From Flavobacteriaceae bacterium UBA7433 (GTDB lineage: Bacteria; Bacteroidota; Bacteroidia; Flavobacteriales; Flavobacteriaceae): a DNA stretch of 26,606 nt. A model generated the notes under the pieces. That model did not search any database. It was not told the DNA's origin and saw only the letters and a list, made by a program, of their open reading frames with translations. Positions 7,998 to 15,471 of this stretch are shown here, piece by piece (the first letter of the stretch is position 1; each line of letters opens with the position of its first letter). Both the position numbers and the translations under genes were made by a program. The DNA is taken from NCBI GenBank assembly GCA_002477565.1, contig DLQL01000007.1, forward strand, positions 1 to 26,606. The letters are read 5' to 3'.

Positions 7998-9245
7998 TCA
8001 ATAGTTTTTTAGAATTTCTTTTCTCAGCATTTCCAAGGCTTTGAAAGAACTTCTTTGAACGACCTTTTCTCGAGGTGAACCGAAGTTGAATTCTTCTGAA
8101 AAAACCCCTTCAGGAGTTGCGACGGCAATACAGACGCTTCCCACCTCTTTGTCCGTTTGATCGGCAGATGGACCTGCATTTCCGGTAGTTGCAATCGCAA
8201 AGTCTGAATTCATTTTTTGCCGAACCCCCAGAGCCATCGCTTCTGCTACTTGAGGACTGACTACGGAATGCATCGCAATCAATTGTTCTGACACGTTCAA
8301 TTCTTTTGTTTTTAGTGCTGCTGTGTAAGCGACCAGTCCTCCAACAAAGAAATCAGAAGCTCCTGGATTTGCTGTCAACAGACTTGAAATTCTTCCGCCG
8401 GTACAACTTTCTGCAACGGCCAAAGTCATCGCTTTCTCTCGCAGCAACTGACCGACAACTACCTCGATGTTCTGTGTGTCTTCCAACCCAACGAGTATGT
8501 CTGCAATTAAAGGCTCCAAACGCTTGACTTCTTTTTCTATTTGAGCTGTGAGCAGCTCTTTGGAAAATCCTTTTCCTGACAAGCGCAGTCTCAGTTTTCC
8601 TGCCGAAGGAAGGTAGGCCAATCGCACCTGTTCTGGCAACTGGTTTTCCCATGCTTCAATCCGCAAAGCCACAGCACTTTCACCCATTCCATAAGTGATC
8701 AGTGTTTTGTGAAGAATGTAGGGCAATGTAAACGTCTTTTGGATTTTTGGAAGCACCTGATCGACCATCAAACCTTTCATCTCATAAGGGACTCCAGGAA
8801 GGGAGACAAAAACCGTTTCGTTTTCATCAAACCACATCCCCGAAGCGGTCCCTAGGGCATTGTGCAAGGGAACGCACTTGCTCGGAACCAGACCTTGTTG
8901 GCGGTTCAATTCAGAAAAAGGAATGCCTCTTTTGGAAAACATTTCTTGGATGTGTGAGACGATGGATGCATTGAGCACCAAGGTGTCTTGAAAATAACGG
9001 GCCAAAGTGTGTTTGGTAATGTCGTCTTTGGTCGGTCCCAAACCGCCTGTCAACAGCACGATGTCTGCATTTTTTTCTGCCAACTTTAGAGCTTCTAAAA
9101 TAAGCCCTCTTTCGTCTTGCACAGAAGTTATTTGTGAGACCGAAACCCCTATTTTGTTTAACTCTATGGCCATCCACTGCGAATTGGTGTCCACAATTTG
9201 ACCGATGAGAATTTCGTCTCCGATGGTGATGATTTCTGCTTTCAA
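7998..9245 (-). CDS. cinA: CinA family nicotinamide-nucleotide amidohydrolase / competence-damage protein
   Basis: A two-domain CinA protein: an N-terminal MoCF-like/COG1058 domain (about residues 1-170) associated with ADP-ribose pyrophosphatase activity, and a C-terminal PncC-type deamidase domain that recycles nicotinamide mononucleotide in NAD salvage. The N-terminus reads KAEIITIGDEILIGQIVDTNSQ after the start, and LLTGGLGPTKDDIT is present. The C-terminal domain shows the signature VAESCTGGRISSLLT and later ATTGNAGPSADQ. I chose the TTG at 9245 (415 residues, the usual length): it places the conserved N-terminus at residue 2, and a perfect -7 box TATCTTTG lies only 19 bases upstream, inside the longer open frame that reaches another TTG at 9299. 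No ATG precedes the conserved region. Confidence 0.92.
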   Translation of the reverse strand: MKAEIITIGDEILIGQIVDTNSQWMAIELNKIGVSVSQITSVQDERGLILEALKLAEKNADIVLLTGGLGPTKDDITKHTLARYFQDTLVLNASIVSHIQEMFSKRGIPFSELNRQQGLVPSKCVPLHNALGTASGMWFDENETVFVSLPGVPYEMKGLMVDQVLPKIQKTFTLPYILHKTLITYGMGESAVALRIEAWENQLPEQVRLAYLPSAGKLRLRLSGKGFSKELLTAQIEKEVKRLEPLIADILVGLEDTQNIEVVVGQLLREKAMTLAVAESCTGGRISSLLTANPGASDFFVGGLVAYTAALKTKELNVSEQLIAMHSVVSPQVAEAMALGVRQKMNSDFAIATTGNAGPSADQTDKEVGSVCIAVATPEGVFSEEFNFGSPREKVVQRSSFKALEMLRKEILKNY

Positions 9246-9263
9246 TTGATGCGATTTTGATGG

Positions 9264-9271
9264 CAAAGATA
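9264..9271 (-). promoter_or_regulatory. Putative -7 box for cinA
   Basis: TATCTTTG on the minus strand is a full TAnnTTTG match. A TTG lies 25 bases further upstream (9299-9297), slightly beyond the usual 17-23 spacing. It predicts a leader of only about 10 bases and supports the TTG start at 9245. Confidence 0.5.
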
Positions 9272-9389
9272 CGGCAAAGATGCTTGAATAAAAACACAAT
9301 CACACTTCCTATATTACCTGGTCGATTTGGGTGTTTTAAGAAAATTTGTCAGTTTGAGAAGTATTTGCAAAGGGAGAGAATTAACGGTC

Positions 9390-10001
9390 TTATTTTACTT
9401 TAATCTCAAAAGCTTTTTGTCCGTTTATGGTCCCCAACAACTGGTCTTCTTTAGTAACAGGACCTACACCTGAAGGGGTTCCTGTAAAAATAAGATCTCC
9501 TTTTTTTAAGGTTAAAAATTGAGAAACATAGGCTATCAACTCATCAACAGACCACAACATGGACTCCGTTGTTCCTTCTTGTACCAAGTTCCCATTTTTA
9601 TGCAGCGAAAAAGGAAGCTTGCACAAATCGCCCAAAGTGTGTTTTTTAAAAAAACTACCGACGACAGCACTGCCATCAAAAGCTTTGGCTTTTTCCCAAG
9701 GCAAGCCTTTTTCTTTGCATTGTTCTTGAACGTCTCTCGCTGTGAAATCAATTCCCAAACCGATCTCGTCGTAGTATTTGTGTGCAAACTTTTGATCGAT
9801 GTATTTACCCACCTTGTTGATTTTGACCACCACTTCTACTTCAAAGTGCACATTGTCGGAAAAAGGAGGGATAAAAAAAGGCATTTTTTTTGGCAGAACC
9901 GCCGAGTCCGGTTTTAGAAAAAAAACAGGCTCCAATGGTCTTTCACTCCCTAACTCATTGATGTGATTGGCGTAATTTCTTCCAATACAGATGATCTTCA
10001 T
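9390..10001 (-). CDS. Fumarylacetoacetate hydrolase family protein (acylpyruvase / oxaloacetate decarboxylase type)
   Basis: A short, single-domain FAH-superfamily enzyme of 203 residues, close in size to FAHD1/YcgM proteins that hydrolyse acylpyruvates or decarboxylate oxaloacetate. The metal site is visible as HFEVEV (Glu54, Glu56) and GIDFTARD (Asp85), and the C-terminal signature FTGTPSGVGPV is present. The N-terminus MKIICIGRNYANHINELG is typical. The exact substrate cannot be read from sequence; a house-cleaning role on oxaloacetate-like compounds is an inference from the short-form family. The start is 30 bases downstream of the purU stop on the same strand, so the two genes are probably co-transcribed, although no shared pathway is obvious. 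Confidence 0.92.
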   Translation of the reverse strand: MKIICIGRNYANHINELGSERPLEPVFFLKPDSAVLPKKMPFFIPPFSDNVHFEVEVVVKINKVGKYIDQKFAHKYYDEIGLGIDFTARDVQEQCKEKGLPWEKAKAFDGSAVVGSFFKKHTLGDLCKLPFSLHKNGNLVQEGTTESMLWSVDELIAYVSQFLTLKKGDLIFTGTPSGVGPVTKEDQLLGTINGQKAFEIKVK

Positions 10002-10031
10002 AGGGTTTCAATTAGAGTTATTTTCTTTGGA

Positions 10032-10904
10032 TTACTCTCCAGCTTCCGGAAAAACGATGGCTTTGTTTCCGTCGATGATGATTTGATTGTTCAGATGGCA
10101 ATTGACAGCTTTTGCCAAAACGAGGGTCTCGATATCGGCACCGATGTTTTTTAAGGAAGTAGGTGAACTCTCGTGAGATACGCGTTCCACACCTTGCTCG
10201 ATGATCGGCCCTTCGTCCAAGTCTTCGGTAGCGTAATGTGCCGTAGCTCCAATCAATTTAACACCGCGCTCGTAAGCTCTTTTATAGGGGTTGGCCCCTT
10301 GGAAAGCGGGTAAAAAAGAATGGTGAATGTTGATGATTCTATTTTTAAAATGATGAACAAACTCTTTGGACAAAATCTGCATATAACGCGCCATGACCAC
10401 CAAGTCTATCCCTTCTGCATCAAACAGCTCCGTGACTTCTTTTTCTTGCTGTTCTTTGGTTTTATCGCCGATAGGCTTGTGGTAAAAAGGCACCCCAAAC
10501 ATTTCTGCGACGGGTTTTAATTTCAAATGATTGCCAACCACCATCTTCACAACACAATTCAATTTTCCTTCCTTGTATCGGTGCAACAGGTCGTAGAGAT
10601 TATGGCTTGTATGAGAAACCATGATGGCTACATTTTGTTTTTTACGACCGTAATCCACCTGCCAAGAAATTTGATAGGTTTCTGACAAGACCGAAAACCG
10701 CTGTTCCAATTCGGATTTACTCAAATGCACAGAAACATCAGAAGTCAATCGAATTCGCATAAAAAAAGTACGATCGATTGAGTTTGTGTATTGCTGAGAA
10801 CTGATGATGTTGAACCCTTCTTTGAAAAAGAAATTCGTCAAAGTGGCAATGATTCCTTTTTGATCGGGACATTTTATTAAGAACGTTACTAGTTGAGGTT
10901 TCAT
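10032..10904 (-). CDS. purU: Formyltetrahydrofolate deformylase PurU
   Basis: PurU hydrolyses 10-formyltetrahydrofolate to tetrahydrofolate and formate, balancing the one-carbon pool and supplying formate for PurT-type purine synthesis. The first 80 or so residues form an ACT-like domain (KCPDQKGIIATLTNFF). The formyltransferase fold follows, with catalytic residues Asn192 and His194 in NIHHSFLPAF and Asp230 in EDLDEGPII. The GARLGATAHY-type segment is seen as LIGATAHYATEDLDEG. Length (290) is normal for PurU and too long for PurN. The gene starts at the ATG at 10904; a weak TTAATTTG box lies at 10958-10965. It sits upstream of the FAH-family gene. Confidence 0.96.
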   Translation of the reverse strand: MKPQLVTFLIKCPDQKGIIATLTNFFFKEGFNIISSQQYTNSIDRTFFMRIRLTSDVSVHLSKSELEQRFSVLSETYQISWQVDYGRKKQNVAIMVSHTSHNLYDLLHRYKEGKLNCVVKMVVGNHLKLKPVAEMFGVPFYHKPIGDKTKEQQEKEVTELFDAEGIDLVVMARYMQILSKEFVHHFKNRIINIHHSFLPAFQGANPYKRAYERGVKLIGATAHYATEDLDEGPIIEQGVERVSHESSPTSLKNIGADIETLVLAKAVNCHLNNQIIIDGNKAIVFPEAGE

Positions 10905-10983
10905 TTCTAACAGGAGTTTTTAGCTTTTTTTGAGAGTTTAAAAGGACCGTATCTGCCCAAATTAAAATCCGCGAATGAGCAAA

Positions 10984-11006
10984 GCTACTAAAATAAGTTT
11001 AGTAGC
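10984..11006 (-). terminator. Hairpin terminator after menB
   Basis: A perfect 9-bp inverted repeat, GCTACTAAA / TTTAGTAGC with a 5-base loop, lies two bases past the menB stop. On the minus strand TTTGC follows and there is no long U-run, so termination is likely from position but not classical. Confidence 0.55.
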
Positions 11007-11008
11007 AA

Positions 11009-11869
11009 TTATACGATGTAATTTTTATCGAAATTTGGCTTTCTTTTTTCCAAAAATGCATCTCTTCCCTCTTTGGCTTCATCTGTCATGTATGCCAAAC
11101 GGGTGGCTTCTCCAGCAAAAACTTGTTGACCTACCATGCCGTCGTCGGTTAAATTCATTGCGAATTTCAACATCTTGATTGAAGTTGGGGATTTCTCTAA
11201 AATCTCCTGTGCCCATTGATAGGCGGTATCTTCCAATTCGTCATGGGGTACCACTGCATTCACCATTCCCATCTCAAAGGCCTCTTGAGCGGAGTAGTTT
11301 CTTCCTAAAAAGAAAATCTCTCTGGCTTTTTTCTGACCGACCATTTTGGCCAAATACGCAGACCCAAAACCTCCGTCAAAACTAGTTACATCGGCATCTG
11401 TCTGTTTAAAGATGGCGTGTTCTTTGCTGGCAAGTGTGAGGTCACACACCACATGCAAACTGTGCCCTCCTCCAACAGCCCATCCGGGCACGACGGCAAT
11501 GACGACTTTGGGCATAAAACGAATCAAGCGCTGCACTTCCAAGATGTTCAAGCGATGCATGCCATCTGCTCCCACATACCCTTGATGACCTCTTGCTTTT
11601 TGATCTCCGCCAGAACAGAAGGAATAGACCCCATCTTTGCTCGAAGGACCTTCTGCAGAGAGCAAGACTACTCCAATAGTAGTGTCTTCTTGTGCATTGT
11701 AAAACGCATCGTACAATTCAGAAGTTGTTCTGGGTCGAAATGCATTGCGAACATCTGGCCTGTTGAAAGCAATTCTCGCGACATTCCCAGATTTTCGATA
11801 GGTGATATCTCGGTACGCTTCTCCCAAGTGAGGCGAAGGTTTTGTATCTTTCCATTTTGCATGCATCAT
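11009..11869 (-). CDS. menB: 1,4-dihydroxy-2-naphthoyl-CoA synthase MenB
   Basis: A crotonase-fold enzyme that cyclises o-succinylbenzoyl-CoA to DHNA-CoA in menaquinone synthesis. Family marks are FNRPDVRNAFRPRT, the CoA/oxyanion segment FCSGGDQKARG, GWAVGGGHSLHVVCDLTLAS, and QTDADVTSFDGGFGSAYLA. The Asp in QTD (residue 158) falls where bicarbonate-dependent type I enzymes have Gly, so this should be a type II enzyme that uses its own side chain; that reading follows published E. coli/M. tuberculosis comparisons as I recall them. The ATG at 11869 (286 residues) begins two Met codons before HAKWKDTKPSPHLG. The open frame continues upstream to a GTG at 11941, but that part is intergenic sequence shared with a divergent promoter. 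menD, menF and menI lie nearby on the same strand. Confidence 0.96.
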   Translation of the reverse strand: MMHAKWKDTKPSPHLGEAYRDITYRKSGNVARIAFNRPDVRNAFRPRTTSELYDAFYNAQEDTTIGVVLLSAEGPSSKDGVYSFCSGGDQKARGHQGYVGADGMHRLNILEVQRLIRFMPKVVIAVVPGWAVGGGHSLHVVCDLTLASKEHAIFKQTDADVTSFDGGFGSAYLAKMVGQKKAREIFFLGRNYSAQEAFEMGMVNAVVPHDELEDTAYQWAQEILEKSPTSIKMLKFAMNLTDDGMVGQQVFAGEATRLAYMTDEAKEGRDAFLEKRKPNFDKNYIV

Positions 11870-11904
11870 AATTGTTTTTTTAATTCGTTGTAAAGATATA
11901 ACTA

Positions 11905-11934
11905 TTGAAAAAACTAAAAAAATTAGTATTTTCG
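11905..11934 (+). promoter_or_regulatory. Putative promoter of the esterase-like gene
   Basis: TTG (11905-11907), 19 bases, then TATTTTCG (11927-11934), one base off TAnnTTTG. It predicts a start about 16 bases before the ATG at 11957. The 87-base gap also carries the divergent menB leader, where TATCTTTA (11891-11898, minus strand) is a one-mismatch -7 box. Confidence 0.45.
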
Positions 11935-11956
11935 AACGCACATTAAGTACATCGCT

Positions 11957-13123
11957 ATGAAAAAAGTTATTGGTCTCCTTTTACTGCTTTTTGTTTTTTC
12001 AAAAACACATGCACAAGAAGTTATTGAAACGGAAATCTCTTCAAAGCACCTGAACAAAATTCAAAAAGTCAAAATTTTTATTCCTGAAACTTATTTTGAC
12101 GATCACTTGGCTTTTCCCATCGCGGTTGTTTTGAATTCTGATGCCTTGTTTGATACGTATGTTGCAACTTCGAAATTGTTTGCAAAAAATGACAAAGCGC
12201 CTTCTCAAATCATTGTAGGCATTTCTCAAGAATTCAAAGAATTCAATTATCTAAACTACGGTTTTGACAACTATTCCGGGCTTCCAACTCAAATTAGTAG
12301 TAGAACTTTTGGTTTTATCAAAAATGATTTGCTGCAATTCCTTCAAGAAAACTTCCGCATTTCCAACTTCAAAACCATCATAGGTGACAAACTCACGGCA
12401 AATTTTGCCAATTACTTTATGTTTGAAGACCAACCTGTTTTCAATGCTTACATCAGCCTCAACCCTCAGTTCGCAGTTCACATGCCTGAAAATCTAAAGG
12501 ACTATTCAAAGGCACTGAAAAACGAAGAATATTACTATTACCTCTCACGCACAAACGATTCCGAAGAACTCTTCAAAAATAAGATCTCCGATGCAAACCG
12601 ATACCTTTCAAATAGTGAAAACAATGTGTTCAATTATCGTTTTGACAATTTTGATAAAGTCAGCGAACTGACCAGCATCCCGCAAGGAATTGCAAGTGCC
12701 CTGGAACATGTGTTTACCGGCTATTCTGGCATCGACAAAAGAGAGTACGAAAACAAGGTCGCCTACCTATCTCCACTGGCAAAAATTGAATACCTGCGCT
12801 ACAAATACGAAAATATTCTGTACCTTTTCGGGGAAGAAAAGGAGATTCGGGTCACTGATTTTTACGCAATTGAAGACAGTTTCCACGAAAGTGAAAACAG
12901 CAATTATTTGGAAGATTTGGGTGAATTCGCGCTGGATACGCATCCCAAAGAACCCATGGGAGATTATTACATTGGACGCTTCTATGAGATGGACATGGAT
13001 TATCGAAAGGCAGCAATCCATTACAAAAAAGGCTATGTCAAAATTCCTAGTGACAGCCCTGAGTCCCGTCTTTTTTATGAAAATATCGCTCGTGTGAGTA
13101 CGCTGACAAAAGAGAAGACTTGA
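11957..13123 (+). CDS. Secreted esterase-fold protein lacking catalytic residues, with a C-terminal TPR-like region
   Basis: 388 residues with a clear Sec signal peptide (MKKVIGLLLLLFVFS, likely cut after Ala19). Residues 20-255 read like the esterase D/Fes branch of alpha/beta hydrolases: IAVVLNSD, a long loop, then FKTIIGDKLTANF where active relatives have a GHSxGG-type nucleophile elbow, followed by FNAYISLNPQF (active forms: YIAISPSLWW). Lys145 occupies the serine position, and the region that should carry the catalytic His (about 229-252) shows no equivalent, so hydrolysis is unlikely. Residues 334-380 (PMGDYYIGRFYEMDMDYRKA onward) resemble one or two TPR helices. It is probably a periplasmic binding or scaffolding protein. 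It is transcribed divergently from menB and faces the S1 protein gene; a link to menaquinone is not implied. Confidence 0.85.
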   Translation: MKKVIGLLLLLFVFSKTHAQEVIETEISSKHLNKIQKVKIFIPETYFDDHLAFPIAVVLNSDALFDTYVATSKLFAKNDKAPSQIIVGISQEFKEFNYLNYGFDNYSGLPTQISSRTFGFIKNDLLQFLQENFRISNFKTIIGDKLTANFANYFMFEDQPVFNAYISLNPQFAVHMPENLKDYSKALKNEEYYYYLSRTNDSEELFKNKISDANRYLSNSENNVFNYRFDNFDKVSELTSIPQGIASALEHVFTGYSGIDKREYENKVAYLSPLAKIEYLRYKYENILYLFGEEKEIRVTDFYAIEDSFHESENSNYLEDLGEFALDTHPKEPMGDYYIGRFYEMDMDYRKAAIHYKKGYVKIPSDSPESRLFYENIARVSTLTKEKT

Positions 13124-13185
13124 AAAATGCAAGCAACGAAGTAGCAGTCAAAACGTCTTATTAAATTTTTGAAGCGCTTCCTTCC

Positions 13186-13611
13186 TTATTTTTTCTCTTT
13201 GAGATAAATTCCTTCGGCAGCGATTGCGATTCGTTTTGATTTGTAAAGTCCTCCTATCGCGCTCTTAAACGATTTTTTACTCATTTTCAAGTGGTATTTG
13301 ATATCGTCTGGACTGCTTTTATCGTTCAATGGCAAAAAACCCTCTTCGGTCTCCATTAGTTTTTCCAAAACAAAACGTTCGTTCGTGTCAATTTTATTTA
13401 AAAACCCGATAGGCTGCAATGAAATATCAATTTTTTGATCCTCACGAAGGTTTTTGACATAGCCTTTTAGCTTTTGACCTTCGCGTACTTTTTGAAAAAC
13501 TTCGTTTTTGTACAACATTCCTTCATAGGTGCCGTTAATGAGAACGGTGATTCCCACATGCGTAAAACGTCCAACAACCAAATCTACTTCTTCACCAATT
13601 TCTAATTCCAT
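13186..13611 (-). CDS. Short S1 / winged-helix RNA-binding protein (CvfB C-terminal half)
   Basis: A 141-residue protein matching the last S1-type domain plus the C-terminal winged helix of CvfB/YitL. Residues 1-70 form the S1-like barrel (NGTYEGMLYKNEVFQKVREGQKLKGYVKN, with DQKIDISLQP at its end). Residues 95-141 hold the winged helix (KSSPDDIKYHLKMSKKSFKSA). Typical CvfB proteins are about 280 residues with two further S1 domains; those are absent, and only 24 bases separate this start from the menD stop, so no N-terminal part is hidden upstream. It is probably a regulator acting on RNA. Co-transcription with menD is likely from spacing. The gene converges with the esterase-like gene. Confidence 0.88.
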   Translation of the reverse strand: MELEIGEEVDLVVGRFTHVGITVLINGTYEGMLYKNEVFQKVREGQKLKGYVKNLREDQKIDISLQPIGFLNKIDTNERFVLEKLMETEEGFLPLNDKSSPDDIKYHLKMSKKSFKSAIGGLYKSKRIAIAAEGIYLKEKK

Positions 13612-13635
13612 ATGTCTTGTTTAAAATTCAATGTT

Positions 13636-15306
13636 TTACAATTCTTTAAAATACGCCTTTAAAACGAGGTCGTTTTCAGCACTCGGAGTAGTAATTTCCA
13701 ACAATTTCGGTTGGTTGCTCACTTGATAAAACGCTTGCAAGCAACTTTTCAAATGCTGTTCATCGGAAGTTTTCTGGTAAGCAAACCCATGCATTTCACA
13801 CAGTTGTGCTGCATTCAAACCGTGTGGTGTTTCAAAATAATCCAATACCTCGCTTGAAGAGGGACCTGGAATGACTTTAAAAATACCCCCTCCGTTGTTG
13901 TTGATCAGTACAATTCGAAAACTATTCGGAACATAGGCATTCCACAAGGCATTGCTGTCGTAAAAGAAGCTCAAATCGCCTGTGATAAAAACCGTTGGGA
14001 TCTCAGTGGCCATAGCTGCGCCAATAGCCGTAGAAGTACTTCCTTCGATACCGCTCGTTCCGCGATTGCAAAAGATGCGCCAAGAAGGTTGCATCTCAAA
14101 AAATTGTGCATAGCGAACCACCGAACTATTTCCCAATTGCAAATGAACCTGATCCGGTAGCGACGCATAAATCAGCTCATGTGCTTTGAGATCAGAAAAA
14201 ATAACTTTTTCGAGAAACGCAGCGTGCTGTTGTTTGCGTCTTCGTTTTATTTGAAGCCATTCTTTTTGATAGGAACTGGCAACTGGCTGAGTCAAAAAGA
14301 AAAACTGACTCAAAAACAGTTGGGGCGTCTTTTTGAAATGCTGTGTCAAACACTGGAAGGTATCCATCGATTTTATAGGATCGATGTGCCAATGTGCATC
14401 GGGACGGTGTTTTCTAAAAAACTGTTTGATTTTTTTGGAAACGACCATCCCGCCTAGGGTCAACAAAATATCGGGTTTCAATTGCTCCAATTGCTCGTCG
14501 TTCAAAGGAAACAACAATTGGTCTATCCCATTGATAAAGGAAGGGTCAGTCGCATTGGAGGTTGTTTCCAAAAAAACCAAAACGGACGGATCTTTGGAAA
14601 AATGCTGCAACTGGATTTGCAACAATTCGTCTGGATAATGCGCCCCCACTAAGACGATCTTTTTGGACGCTTGGTTCCAAACATCAGCATGTCCTTGCAA
14701 AAGATCGACGTCCAACGGTATTGCATCTAAAAATAAATCATTGCTGTTGGACGGAGCTTTGGATTCCAATTCTAAAATTGTGGGGACTGTATCGTACAAA
14801 GGCTCCTCAAAAGGGATGTTTATATGTACGGGGCCTTTGCCTGAATACGCTTTGGATAGCGCTGATTCAAGCTTTTCTTTGTTTGAAGAAAAAGCCCCTT
14901 CTCGAAGATTGGCATTGAAAAGAGAGTGGTTTTCAAAAACATTTTTCTGACGTATGGTTTGCCCATCTCCGATATCGACATAGTGTTCTGGCCGATCTGC
15001 GGAAAGTACCACCAAAGGAATTTCACTGTAAAAAGCCTCTGCTATGGCGGGGTAATAATTGAGCAAAGCAGAGCCAGAAGTACAAAGCAAGGCAACGGGC
15101 TTTTGCTTTTGTTGCGCCATTCCAAGTGCTACAAAAGCGGCACATCTTTCATCTACGATGCTGTAAGTATTGATTTTGGAATGACTGGTCAATCCAATGG
15201 TCAACGGGGCATTTCTTGAACCTGGTGATACGATGACATCTTCGAGGTTTTGAGAAACCAAAGAAGCAATCACCAATTGTGCCAACTCATTTTTTGGGTA
15301 TTTCAT
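13636..15306 (-). CDS. menD: 2-succinyl-5-enolpyruvyl-6-hydroxy-3-cyclohexene-1-carboxylate synthase MenD
   Basis: A thiamine-diphosphate enzyme that joins isochorismate and 2-oxoglutarate in menaquinone synthesis. The N-terminus carries VIVSPGSRNAPLTIG and the cofactor-activating Glu53 in VDERCAAF. The cofactor/Mg2+ motif is GDLSFFYDSNALWN in the C-terminal third, followed by NNNGGGIF. Length (556) matches the family. The ATG at 15306 is 85 bases downstream of a near-perfect promoter (TTG-N17-TAATTTTG), and the leader contains a strong hairpin, so menD is transcribed separately from the menI-menF pair that precedes it. The S1/winged-helix gene follows after 24 bases. Confidence 0.97.
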   Translation of the reverse strand: MKYPKNELAQLVIASLVSQNLEDVIVSPGSRNAPLTIGLTSHSKINTYSIVDERCAAFVALGMAQQKQKPVALLCTSGSALLNYYPAIAEAFYSEIPLVVLSADRPEHYVDIGDGQTIRQKNVFENHSLFNANLREGAFSSNKEKLESALSKAYSGKGPVHINIPFEEPLYDTVPTILELESKAPSNSNDLFLDAIPLDVDLLQGHADVWNQASKKIVLVGAHYPDELLQIQLQHFSKDPSVLVFLETTSNATDPSFINGIDQLLFPLNDEQLEQLKPDILLTLGGMVVSKKIKQFFRKHRPDAHWHIDPIKSMDTFQCLTQHFKKTPQLFLSQFFFLTQPVASSYQKEWLQIKRRRKQQHAAFLEKVIFSDLKAHELIYASLPDQVHLQLGNSSVVRYAQFFEMQPSWRIFCNRGTSGIEGSTSTAIGAAMATEIPTVFITGDLSFFYDSNALWNAYVPNSFRIVLINNNGGGIFKVIPGPSSSEVLDYFETPHGLNAAQLCEMHGFAYQKTSDEQHLKSCLQAFYQVSNQPKLLEITTPSAENDLVLKAYFKEL

Positions 15307-15351
15307 CTAAAAAAGTGTACTGTATCCTACCTAATTCCTTTAGTTTCAAAG

Positions 15352-15383
15352 CCAGTTTCCTTTCAAAAAAAGGAAAAAACTGG
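15352..15383 (-). promoter_or_regulatory. Strong hairpin at the 5' end of the menD leader
   Basis: Arms CCAGTTTCCTTT and AAAGG-AAA-AAACTGG pair over 12 bp with a 3-base bulge. The predicted menD start lies only a few bases upstream (about 15385), so the hairpin would open the menD transcript. It is also about 90 bases downstream of the menF stop and could end menF read-through. RNA-stabilising leader, attenuator and terminator are all possible. Confidence 0.55.
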
Positions 15384-15390
15384 TGTCTTG

Positions 15391-15418
15391 CAAAATTACG
15401 AATAAATCGAAGAACCAA
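15391..15418 (-). promoter_or_regulatory. Putative promoter of menD
   Basis: On the minus strand TTG (15418-15416), 17 bases, then TAATTTTG (15398-15391). Both elements and the spacing match the Bacteroidota consensus exactly. It is the best promoter in the window and sits in the 165-base menF-menD gap. Confidence 0.65.
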
Positions 15419-15471
15419 CCGAATAAAGTGTTTCTTGTTTGAGGGATTGTTTTTGTCTCAGAACAAAAAAA

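Noticed and set aside
11417..11893. Plus-strand open frame of 158 codons
   Set aside because: Antisense to menB; its composition is that of a reversed crotonase gene.
13171..13180. Palindrome GAAGCGCTTC between converging genes as a terminator
   Set aside because: Ten bases with no loop and no clean T-run; too short to call.
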